Part shown: positions 16,915-24,756 of the stretch, one piece after another
Layout: each line of letters starts with the position of its first letter
Numbering within the stretch: position 1 is the first letter of the stretch
Assembly (NCBI RefSeq): GCF_936928535.1
Contig: NZ_CAKZHY010000091.1
Coordinates: forward strand, 62,001-126,000
Reading direction: 5' to 3'
Origin: an uncultured Bradyrhizobium sp.
GTDB lineage: Bacteria; Pseudomonadota; Alphaproteobacteria; Rhizobiales; Xanthobacteraceae
DNA: 64,000 bases
Position numbers and translations under genes: made by a program
The notes under the pieces: generated by a model
Seen by the model: only the letters and a program-made list of their open reading frames with translations
The model's database searches: none
What the model was told of the DNA's origin: nothing

Positions 16915-17152
16915 CCTGCGAAACGCACAGCGGACCGTGCCGACGACCGGACTGTTGGATTGACAGATATGCCTGTCTTGCAGTTGTTTCTTCAATTCCG
17001 GAAAGGTTCGGAAACACGATCAAGCTTACAAAGATTTCATGTGATATTGCAGCCACAGTTGCTCTTAAGACGCAGAGTCAGGCCCGTGCTCCACTGAAAC
17101 CGGCGCCGCAACGCACCGTAGCTTGTCCAGCACCAGGCAGGGACATTAACGC

Positions 17153-18466
17153 ATGCGCATCGCGGTCATCGGAACGGGCATTGCCGGCAACACGGCGGCC
17201 TGGACGCTTTCTCAGCGCTATCCTGTGACCGTCTATGACCGCGAGCTGCGACCGGGCGGCCATAGCCACACCGTCACCGTCGACTATCAGGGCACGCCTG
17301 TCACCGTCGATATCGGCTTCATCGTCTACAACGAGCTCAACTATCCCGACCTGACGGCGATGTTCGCCCATCTCGGCGTCGAGACGGTCGCAAGCTGCAT
17401 GAGCTTTGCAGTGTCCGCCGATGGCGGTCGATTCGAATGGCGCGGCGGAGGCAATGATCGGTGGTCGACCGGGGCCGGCCTGTTTGCTCAGCCTGCCAAT
17501 CTCCTCTCCCCGTCCTACCTGCGAATGCTGACGGAGATCCCGGCATTCGGCCGTCAGAGCGTCGACGACCTTCGCAATGGCCGCCTGGCCGGACTGACGC
17601 TCGGTGCCTATTTCCGGCAACGAGAGTTCTCAAAGCGTTTGCTGACCGACTATCTCGCGCCAATGGGGGCTGCCATCTGGTCTGCGCCCGCCAGCGAAAT
17701 GCTCGACTTCCCGGCCGAGAACTTCGTCGCCTTCTTCGACAATCATCGCCTGCTGCACTACGACCGGCCAGTCTGGCGCACCGTCAAAGGCGGCAGCCAG
17801 ACCTATGTCAGGCGGCTTCAGGCCGCATTCAGGGACCGCATCCGGCTCGGCAGCGCCGTCACGTCGATCGCGCGCACGGCGCATGGTGTCGTGGTCGGCG
17901 ACAGCCACGGCCGGCTCGAGAGTTTCGACCACGTGGTGATTGCCGCGCACAGCGACCAGGCACTCGCCATGCTGTCGGATGCAGACCCGCGCGAGCGCGA
18001 CATCCTCGGAGCCATCAACTATTCCCCGAACAAGGTCTATCTGCATCGTGACATCAGACTGATGCCAAAGCGGCGCCGTGCCTGGGCGTCGTGGAATTTC
18101 CTGCGCTGGCAGCGCGAGGGAGAAGCGATGAACGACGTCGCGGTGACCTACTGGATGAACCGGCTGCAGGACATCGATGCCGACAAGCCGCTGTTCGTGA
18201 GCCTCAACCCGCCGTTCGAACCTGCGCCCGAGCTCACCTTCGGCCAGTATCTCTGCGAGCATCCGCAGTACAATGCGGCCGCCTTTGCCGCGCAGAAGCG
18301 ACTGGCAGAGATCCAGGGCCCGCGGCACACCTGGTTCTGCGGCGCCTGGACCGGTTATGGCTTTCACGAGGACGGCCTGCGCTCGGGCCTCAACGTCGCC
18401 GAGGCGCTCGGGGCGACCGCGCCGTGGCGGGCGGCCCCGATCGAGCTGGCGGAGGCTGCGGAGTAG
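17153..18466 (+). CDS. FAD/NAD-binding amine-oxidase-like oxidoreductase
   Basis: 437 residues. The N-terminal Rossmann motif is I-A-V-I-G-T-G-I-A-G-N-T-A-A-W, followed by R-P-G-G-H-S-H-T-V. A C-terminal F-C-G-A-W-T-G-Y-G-F-H-E-D-G-L-R-S-G is the FAD-closing motif. This belongs to the NAD(P)-binding flavoprotein family usually encoded with DUF1365 and a cyclopropane-synthase-like methyltransferase. That trio is linked to oxidation and methylation of membrane acyl chains (cyclopropane, methylated or furan fatty acids). DUF1365 starts 4 bp after its stop. The exact substrate is unproven here. Confidence 0.88.
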   Translation: MRIAVIGTGIAGNTAAWTLSQRYPVTVYDRELRPGGHSHTVTVDYQGTPVTVDIGFIVYNELNYPDLTAMFAHLGVETVASCMSFAVSADGGRFEWRGGGNDRWSTGAGLFAQPANLLSPSYLRMLTEIPAFGRQSVDDLRNGRLAGLTLGAYFRQREFSKRLLTDYLAPMGAAIWSAPASEMLDFPAENFVAFFDNHRLLHYDRPVWRTVKGGSQTYVRRLQAAFRDRIRLGSAVTSIARTAHGVVVGDSHGRLESFDHVVIAAHSDQALAMLSDADPRERDILGAINYSPNKVYLHRDIRLMPKRRRAWASWNFLRWQREGEAMNDVAVTYWMNRLQDIDADKPLFVSLNPPFEPAPELTFGQYLCEHPQYNAAAFAAQKRLAEIQGPRHTWFCGAWTGYGFHEDGLRSGLNVAEALGATAPWRAAPIELAEAAE

Positions 18467-18470
18467 CGCG

Positions 18471-19307
18471 ATGGTGAGGACAGGCCTTTCAGCATCGGAT
18501 GCCGCCTCGCTCTATTTCGGCGAGGTCATGCATGCGCGGCTCAGACCCATGGGCCATCGCTTCAGCTACCGCGTCATGAGCCTCTTGATCGACCTCGACC
18601 GGCTGGACGAGGCTGACAGGCAGTCGGTACTGTTCGGCGTCAACCGCGCCGCGCTCTACAGTTTCCACGAGAAGGACCACGGCCCGCGCGACGGCTCCTC
18701 GCTGCGCGCCTACGCGGAGCGCTGCGCCGCCGCTGAAGGCATCGACCTCGGCGGCGGCCGGGTCGAGCTGCTGTGCTATCCGCGCCTGCTCGGCTACGGC
18801 TTCAATCCGCTCTCGGTCTATTTTTGCCGCAACGCCGATGGCGAGCTGGCGCTGGTGATCTACGAGGTCCGTAACACCTTTGGCGAGGTGCATCCGTACA
18901 TCCTGCCTGTCAGAGCCGGCGAGCTGAACGCCGCGGGCCTGCGGCAACAACAGGACAAGCAGTTTTACGTCTCGCCCTTTGTGCCGATGGCGATGCGCTA
19001 CCATTTCCGGCTGCTGCCGCCGTCCGATCAGGTCAAGCTGCGCATCCTGGAGACCGACAACGACGGCCCGCTGCTGGCAGCGACCTTCAGCGGCCGCCGC
19101 CGAGCCCTGACCTCGCCTGCCCTGCTGCGATCCTTCTTCAGCCTGCCGCTCGTCAGCCTCAAGGTGATGGCAGCGATCCACTGGGAAGCGCTGCGGCTCT
19201 GGCTGAAGGGTGCGCGGCTGGTACCGCGACCCGATACCGCAGGGCAGCGCAGCGACGAAACCATCTTGGCGCCCGGCAAATCGCGCCCCTATATTATCAG
19301 TCGCTGA
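18471..19307 (+). CDS. DUF1365 protein
   Basis: 278 residues from the ATG at 18471, 4 bp after the oxidoreductase stop. Family marks: L-Y-F-G-E-V-M-H-A-R-L-R-P, H-R-F-S-Y-R-V, C-Y-P-R-L-L-G-Y-G-F-N-P-L-S-V-Y, N-T-F-G-E-V-H and K-Q-F-Y-V-S-P-F. DUF1365 proteins occur almost only in clusters with a flavoprotein and CFA-type methyltransferase; biochemical role is unsettled, presumed in fatty-acid modification. Soluble or membrane-associated, no signal peptide. Confidence 0.9.
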   Translation: MVRTGLSASDAASLYFGEVMHARLRPMGHRFSYRVMSLLIDLDRLDEADRQSVLFGVNRAALYSFHEKDHGPRDGSSLRAYAERCAAAEGIDLGGGRVELLCYPRLLGYGFNPLSVYFCRNADGELALVIYEVRNTFGEVHPYILPVRAGELNAAGLRQQQDKQFYVSPFVPMAMRYHFRLLPPSDQVKLRILETDNDGPLLAATFSGRRRALTSPALLRSFFSLPLVSLKVMAAIHWEALRLWLKGARLVPRPDTAGQRSDETILAPGKSRPYIISR

Positions 19308-19389
19308 CCGATTGCGGGGCGCGCTCGGGTCAAGCAACAGAGCGGGATGGGCGCGCTCGGCTCGCGGTCGGACGGTATTCGTTGAGATC

Positions 19390-20631
19390 ATGGATCTGCC
19401 GATGTCGAATGCCATTTCGGTGACACCTGATGACGTCGAGACAGTGCTCGCCGACCTGCCGCGCATCGTTCGCCTTGCACTGACCTTCGGGTCGCGGCTG
19501 CGACGCGGCACGCTCGACGTCACTCTGCCCGACGGCCGTGTGATCCGGCTCGGAGGACACGAGCCGGGTCCGGAAGCTGCGATGCGACTGCACAATTACG
19601 CCTTCGCTTCGCGCTTGATCAACAGCGGCGACATCGGCATCGCCGAAGCCTATCTCGCCGGCGATTGGGATACGCCCGATCTCACGCAGTTTCTCTACCT
19701 GTTCTGCGTCAACCACGACCTGATCCAGGCGATGCTGCGCGACAAGCCTCTGATGCGATTCGTGCAGATGGTGCAGCACTGGTTCAACCGCAACACGCGC
19801 CGCCAGGCGAGGCGCAACATTCACGCCCATTACGACATCGGCAATGCGTTCTACTCGGCCTGGCTCGATCCGAGTATGACCTATTCGTCTGCGCTGTTCG
19901 AGGGCTCCACCACGGACCTCACGGCAGCCCAAGCCAACAAATACCGCCGCCTCGCCGAGGCGCTCGACCTGAAGCCCGGCCAGAAGCTGCTCGAGATCGG
20001 CTGCGGCTGGGGTGGCTTCGCCGAATTCGCGGCAAAGACGTTTGGCGCGCGCGTCGTCGGCCTGACCATCTCGACCGAGCAGCGCGATTTTGCGCAGAAG
20101 CGGATCCACGAAGCCGGCCTCGCCGAACAAGTCGAGATCCGCTTGCAGGATTATCGCGACGAGCGCGATCGCTACGACCGGATTGCCTCGATCGAGATGA
20201 TCGAGGCGGTGGGCGAGGAATTCTGGCCGCGCTATTTCGCCCAGCTGCGCGACCGGCTGCTGCCGGGCGGACTGGCAGGCATCCAGGCCATCACGATCCA
20301 GGACCGGCTTTTCCAGGGCTACCGGCGCGAGGTCGACTTCATCCAGCGCTATGTTTTTCCGGGCGGCATGCTGCCCTCGCCCGCCGTGCTGAAATCGCTC
20401 GGGGACCGCTTCAGCATACCCGTCATTCGCGAGCGCATCTTCGGGCAAGATTATGCCAAGACGCTCGCCACCTGGCGGAATAATTTTCGCGCGGCATGGC
20501 CAGCTCTCGCTCCCCTCGGATTCGACGACCGGTTCCGGCGGCTGTGGGAGTATTATCTCGCTTATTGCGAGGCCGGATTCCTGTCCGGCAATATCGACGT
20601 CCGGCAAGTCATCTTCGCAAAGCAGCAATAA
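19390..20631 (+). CDS. Cyclopropane-fatty-acyl-phospholipid synthase family protein
   Basis: 413 residues from the ATG at 19390 (a second ATG at 19402 is also possible). The C-terminal methyltransferase domain shows the SAM motif L-L-E-I-G-C-G-W-G-G-F-A-E-F-A, then S-I-E-M-I-E-A-V-G and D-R-L-L-P-G-G. H-Y-D-I-G-N-A-F-Y and W-L-D-P-S-M-T-Y-S are the CFA active-site region. The enzyme transfers a methyl or methylene group from S-adenosylmethionine to unsaturated acyl chains in membrane phospholipids. It ends the three-gene cluster; 82 bp separate it from DUF1365, so some independent control is possible. Confidence 0.92.
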   Translation: MDLPMSNAISVTPDDVETVLADLPRIVRLALTFGSRLRRGTLDVTLPDGRVIRLGGHEPGPEAAMRLHNYAFASRLINSGDIGIAEAYLAGDWDTPDLTQFLYLFCVNHDLIQAMLRDKPLMRFVQMVQHWFNRNTRRQARRNIHAHYDIGNAFYSAWLDPSMTYSSALFEGSTTDLTAAQANKYRRLAEALDLKPGQKLLEIGCGWGGFAEFAAKTFGARVVGLTISTEQRDFAQKRIHEAGLAEQVEIRLQDYRDERDRYDRIASIEMIEAVGEEFWPRYFAQLRDRLLPGGLAGIQAITIQDRLFQGYRREVDFIQRYVFPGGMLPSPAVLKSLGDRFSIPVIRERIFGQDYAKTLATWRNNFRAAWPALAPLGFDDRFRRLWEYYLAYCEAGFLSGNIDVRQVIFAKQQ

Positions 20632-20661
20632 GAGTTGAGGCCCTCGCCTTGTGTGGCTGGC

Positions 20662-20678
20662 GACCCTACTTTAGGGTC
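20662..20678. terminator. Hairpin between cfa-like gene and cysK
   Basis: GACCCTA-CTT-TAGGGTC forms a perfect 7-bp stem with a 3-base loop, 31 bp after the cfa-like stop and 37 bp before the cysK ATG. It may end the upstream transcript or serve as an operator or leader hairpin for cysK. There is no T run. Confidence 0.4.
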
Positions 20679-20714
20679 TGACAACTTCCCGCCTCCAGCC
20701 GGTAATTGCCTGAC

Positions 20715-21749
20715 ATGACCATCAAAAACGACGTTGTCGAAGCCATCGGCAACACCCCGCTGATCAAACTCAAACGCGCCTCCGAACTGACCGGCTGCAC
20801 CATTCTCGGCAAGGCCGAGTTCATGAATCCCGGCCAGTCGGTCAAGGATCGCGCGGGCAAATGGATGATCCAGGAGGCCGAGAAGCGCGGCGAGCTGAAG
20901 CCGGGTGGCCTCGTCGTGGAAGCGACGGCCGGCAATACCGGAATTGGGCTGGCGGTGGTCGCGAGCGCCCGCGGCTATCGCACGCTGATCGTGATCCCGG
21001 AGACGCAGAGCCAGGAGAAGAAGGATTTCCTGAAGCTGTGCGGCGCCCAGTTGCTGGAGTCTCCGGCGCTGCCCTACTCCAATCCGAACAATTACCAGCA
21101 TGTCGGCCGCCGCCTTGCCGACGAGCTGCGCAAGACCGAGCCGAACGGCGTGCTGTTCGCCGACCAGTGGAACAACCTCGACAATGCCAAGGCGCATTAC
21201 GACTCGACCGGTCCCGAGATCTGGGCGCAGACCGGCGGCAAGATCGACGGCTTCGTCTGTTCGGTCGGCAGCGGCGGCACCCTCGCCGGCACCAGCCGCT
21301 TTCTGAAAGAGAAGAACAAGGACATCCGGATTGCCTGCGCCGACCCGCACGGCGCCGGCATGTTCGAATATTTCCGGACCGGCACTGCCAAGGCGAGCCC
21401 GGGCGATTCCATCACCGAAGGCATCGGCCTCGGCAGGAAGACCGCAATCGTCGAGAGCGCCAAGGTCGACGACGCCTATCTCATTCCGGACACGGAAGCC
21501 GTGACTGTCATCTACGAGCTGCTCCAGCACGAAGGCCTGTGTCTCGGCGGCTCAACTGGCATCAACATTGTAGGCGCGATGCGGCTCGCCAAGCAGCTCG
21601 GGCCCGGCAAGACCATCGTCACCATCCTCTGCGATTCCGGCAGCCGCTATCAGTCGAAGCTGTTCAACGCCGACTTCATGCGCGCCAAGAACCTGCCCGT
21701 GCCGGAATGGCTTGAGAAGCGGAGCAACATCAAGCTGCCGTTCGTCTAG
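20715..21749 (+). CDS. cysK: Cysteine synthase A
   Basis: 344 residues from the ATG at 20715; an in-frame TTG lies 9 bp earlier. The PLP lysine is in N-P-G-Q-S-V-K-D-R-A-G (about 41-51), the substrate loop is E-A-T-A-G-N-T-G-I-G-L, and the PLP phosphate loop is V-G-S-G-G-T-L-A-G-T. It makes L-cysteine from O-acetylserine and sulfide in the cytoplasm. The last residues (S-N-I-K-L-P-F-V) are longer than E. coli CysK. It stands alone, convergent with the DUF805 gene 37 bp away. Confidence 0.92.
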   Translation: MTIKNDVVEAIGNTPLIKLKRASELTGCTILGKAEFMNPGQSVKDRAGKWMIQEAEKRGELKPGGLVVEATAGNTGIGLAVVASARGYRTLIVIPETQSQEKKDFLKLCGAQLLESPALPYSNPNNYQHVGRRLADELRKTEPNGVLFADQWNNLDNAKAHYDSTGPEIWAQTGGKIDGFVCSVGSGGTLAGTSRFLKEKNKDIRIACADPHGAGMFEYFRTGTAKASPGDSITEGIGLGRKTAIVESAKVDDAYLIPDTEAVTVIYELLQHEGLCLGGSTGINIVGAMRLAKQLGPGKTIVTILCDSGSRYQSKLFNADFMRAKNLPVPEWLEKRSNIKLPFV

Positions 21750-21786
21750 CCCGAGCGGCCGGCTCCACGCCCTTAACTCTGACTGC

Positions 21787-22323
21787 CTAACCCCAGCCCG
21801 GACGCGCCGAGCCCTGCGACACGCGCGCAAGGCGCTGCTCGGACGCCGATGATTTACCGGCCGCACGCGCGGGCAGTTCGAACGGGTTGGTGGAGACGCC
21901 TCCGCTCTCGGCGCTCGGCCAAAAGGTCAGCGCCAGCAGCAGGCCGAGATTGACCAGGCCGCCGACCATCGTGCCCTGGTGCTCCCCACCAATGGCCCAT
22001 GCCGGAAACCGCCCCGCCACCAAATGATCGACGATCATGAGCGCGATCCAGGCCGGGATGACACAGACCGGATCCCAGCCGATGTCGCGGATGCGCATCG
22101 ATTGCAGCATGAAGGTCGCAAGACCAAAGAAGATCATTGCGGCAATGATCGCCCTATTATGGGTGATATCCTCGGGGCGGACCATGCTTGGCGACGTCGT
22201 GCGCAGCACCGCCATCGCGATTGCAAAGCAGATCGCGGTCATCGCAATCGCCAGCGCGATCGTGGCCAGGAAGAAATGCAATCGCCCGAGGCGGGCATTG
22301 AGGCCGAACACGTAACCGAGCAT
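21787..22323 (-). CDS. DUF805 family membrane protein
   Basis: 178 residues from the ATG at 22321-22323. It begins M-L-G-Y-V-F-G-L-N-A-R-L-G-R-L-H-F-F, the typical DUF805 entry (G-R-x-x-F/Y). Membrane helices lie at about 18-42, 62-82, 88-106 and 125-145, with D-I-G-W-D-P between helices. The soluble tail is rich in Ser, Ala and Arg. DUF805 proteins are small inner-membrane proteins of unknown function. Single gene, convergent with cysK. Confidence 0.85.
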   Translation of the reverse strand: MLGYVFGLNARLGRLHFFLATIALAIAMTAICFAIAMAVLRTTSPSMVRPEDITHNRAIIAAMIFFGLATFMLQSMRIRDIGWDPVCVIPAWIALMIVDHLVAGRFPAWAIGGEHQGTMVGGLVNLGLLLALTFWPSAESGGVSTNPFELPARAAGKSSASEQRLARVSQGSARPGWG

Positions 22324-22432
22324 TTCACGCTCCCCTTTGCCCCAGGTGCGCAAGAAGTGCCTTCGGAGGCGTGAAGCGGTGAGGCGTCATCACCGCCATG
22401 GTTGTTGGCCGGCGATGGAATTGCGTAAGATT

Positions 22433-24679
22433 TTAGGTTTCGGAGCCCTCGCGGGACCTCGAAGCGGCCGCACAGTAATCGCGCCAGAACTGGCGGTAAC
22501 CCGCTTCCAGCTCTCGCGTGTAGATTTCGACATTGCCGGCGCGCGAGGCCGCGATCTGAGCCGGCAGCTCCGCGCGCAACTTCGCCAGATGCGCGGGCTG
22601 CGATGCATATTTGCAGGCGATCGCGGCGTAACCGTCATCATCCTCGGCAACCCAGTCGTTGAGCCCGACCGCCGCCACAATGGCGCCGCCGGCGCGCGAA
22701 GAGGCGCCGTGACCGAGCTTGGCCACGACAGGAACGCCCGCATAGAGGGATTCCCAGGTGCTGATGCCGCCATTCTGCGGGAATGGATCGAGCGAAATAT
22801 CGACTTGCGCGAAGGCCCGCAGATGTTCCGCGCGCTCTGACGAACCCAGGCAGATGATGTTCTCTTCGGGGATGCTCTGGTTCACCAGCCGCGCAAGAAG
22901 CCCGTCGCGCACCAGGGAATCGTCGAGCAGCGTATGTTTGATGATGATCTTCGATCCGATCACCTCGCGCATCACTTTCGACCACGTGCGGATCGCCTGG
23001 TCCGAGATCTTGTTGACGCGGTTGAACACGCCGAAAGTCACATGGCCGTTGCGGAGCATGGGCAGCTCCGAGGGCGGCATATCCAGGATCGGATCGATGG
23101 TGTTGAGGCACGGCAGGTCAAATACCTTTTCGGCCAGCAGATGCCGGTCCGATTGCGGAATGAAGACAGGGTCCGCGAGCACATAATCCATGGTCTGCAT
23201 GCCCGTGCCCGTCGCATGTCCGAAGCCGGTTGCCTGGATCGGGGCCGGCTTCCGCGCGAACACCTGCAGCCTGTTGCCGGTTGTGTGGCCTGAAACATCG
23301 ATAAGGATGTCGACATTGTCGGCCTGGATTCGATCGGCGAGTTCGTCGTCCGAAAGCTGCCAGGCATCGACCCAGGTATCCGCCAATGACCTGAACTTGT
23401 CGGTCATCTCGTCTCGTGACGGCGAGCACGAATAGCAGATGATCCTGAAGTTCGCGTGATCATGGTGGCGCAGCACCGGCAGCAAGGTGAGCGCCGCCGA
23501 GTGGTGCCGAAATTCGTTAGCGACATACCCAACTACAATCTGCTTTTCCGGATCAAGCGGCCGCTTCGGCAGCGCCCGCCGCGGGATCTTAGAGCCGATC
23601 AAGTGCCACCAATCCCGTCGTACCGCCTGCTGGAGCGCGAAATCGGCCTCGGCGCGGAAGTCCTGCAAGAAGATCTTTCCCCGGATCGCATCTTCATAGT
23701 CCGGCCGGATCGCCAGCGCGCGATCGAGATATTCGATCGCTGCGTCCATTTCTCCCTGGTTTGAATGAGCAAAGCCCATCAGCGCCAGCCCGATCTCCGA
23801 GCGCGGATTTAGCTCGATCAGGGCCGCTGCGGCCGCCACCGCCTGCGCTGTCTTTCCCATCACGAGGCAAGCCTGTGCCTTGCCGCGAAGAGCCAGTTCG
23901 AGCTTGGGCGAAATCGCAAGCGCCGCCTCGAAATCGGCAACCGCCGGTTCCAGGCGCTGCTGCTCGTAATTAAGCCGCCCGCGTTGCGCCAGTATTTTCG
24001 CCGAACCGGGCCTGATCGCGAGCGCCGCTGCGAGAGCAGCTTCCGCTTCATCGTAGCGCTTGAGCTCGATACCGACCACGCCTTTGCCGACGAGCGCTTC
24101 GACGTGACGCGGCTGAAACAGCAAGGTGCGATCGAAGCTCTCCCTGGCGCGGTCAAACTGGTGCAGTGCCAGCGCCGCCATGCCACGATTGCAGATCGCA
24201 TCGGCATAATCGGGCTTCAACCCGATCGCGCGATCGTACATCTCGATGGCCTGCTCGTGCAGGCGCATGTTGAGCAAGGTGTTGCCGAGGCCGTTCAGGG
24301 CCGGCGCGAAATTCGGCTTCAGCGCTATAGCCCTCTCCTGACATGCGCGAGCGGCCTCGAATTTCTGAAGGACGACGTACACGCTCGCGAGATTGTTGTG
24401 GGCCTCGTGCGAACGCGGATCGATCGCGATCGCGCGTTCGAGCAGCTGTTGCGCCTCTTCCAGGCGTCCGCCCCGATGCAGGCTCAGGCCGAGCAGGTGC
24501 GTGGCGTCGAAATGATCCGGAACGGCCTGCAGGATCTGGCGGCAGAGCGCCTCGGTCTCCGCGTACCGGCCCTGGCCAAAGGCGCTTGCCGCGGCAGAGA
24601 CGACGGCGTCCACCTGCTTCTTCAATTTCTTCTGCAGTCGCGCATTCTGAAATGCGCGAGCGCCGGCGCTGTTCTGCAA
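22433..24679 (-). CDS. TPR-containing O-GlcNAc-transferase-like protein (GT41), paralogue 1
   Basis: 748 residues from a TTG (24677-24679) with GGAGAG upstream; all three paralogues start the same way with Q-(N/T/S)-S-x-G-A-R-A-F-Q-N-A-R-L-Q-K-K. TPR repeats fill about 40-340; the catalytic part follows (~375-740). G-Y-V-A-N-E-F-R-H-H-S aligns with the active-site His region of animal OGT. F-N-R-V-N-K-I holds the UDP-binding Lys, and D-P-F-P-Q-N-G-G-I-S-T-W-E-S-L and A-S-S-R-A complete the site. It likely transfers a sugar to proteins or another acceptor; acceptor unknown. Gene 1 of three tandem copies. Confidence 0.85.
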   Translation of the reverse strand: MQNSAGARAFQNARLQKKLKKQVDAVVSAAASAFGQGRYAETEALCRQILQAVPDHFDATHLLGLSLHRGGRLEEAQQLLERAIAIDPRSHEAHNNLASVYVVLQKFEAARACQERAIALKPNFAPALNGLGNTLLNMRLHEQAIEMYDRAIGLKPDYADAICNRGMAALALHQFDRARESFDRTLLFQPRHVEALVGKGVVGIELKRYDEAEAALAAALAIRPGSAKILAQRGRLNYEQQRLEPAVADFEAALAISPKLELALRGKAQACLVMGKTAQAVAAAAALIELNPRSEIGLALMGFAHSNQGEMDAAIEYLDRALAIRPDYEDAIRGKIFLQDFRAEADFALQQAVRRDWWHLIGSKIPRRALPKRPLDPEKQIVVGYVANEFRHHSAALTLLPVLRHHDHANFRIICYSCSPSRDEMTDKFRSLADTWVDAWQLSDDELADRIQADNVDILIDVSGHTTGNRLQVFARKPAPIQATGFGHATGTGMQTMDYVLADPVFIPQSDRHLLAEKVFDLPCLNTIDPILDMPPSELPMLRNGHVTFGVFNRVNKISDQAIRTWSKVMREVIGSKIIIKHTLLDDSLVRDGLLARLVNQSIPEENIICLGSSERAEHLRAFAQVDISLDPFPQNGGISTWESLYAGVPVVAKLGHGASSRAGGAIVAAVGLNDWVAEDDDGYAAIACKYASQPAHLAKLRAELPAQIAASRAGNVEIYTRELEAGYRQFWRDYCAAASRSREGSET

Positions 24680-24724
24680 GGTGTCTCTCCGGAAGATAGC
24701 CTGCGGCGAGTCTAACTGATTCGC
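24680..24724 (-). promoter_or_regulatory. Conserved leader/promoter of OGT paralogue 1
   Basis: The minus strand reads GCGAATCAGTTAGACTCGCC, then a C/T-rich stretch with GGAGAGACACC before the TTG. The same layout precedes paralogues 2 and 3, with a TAGA(C/T)T element resembling a -10 box about 35-40 bp before the start. Conservation suggests each copy has its own promoter. Confidence 0.5.
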
Positions 24725-24756
24725 GCGGTAGGGCCGGTCGGTCGGCAGGATCCCTC

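Noticed and set aside
16861-16920. EcfG (GGAAC-N16/17-CGTT) promoter upstream of the fatty-acid cluster
   Set aside because: GGAAC occurs twice, but CGTT is not at the needed spacing in either case.
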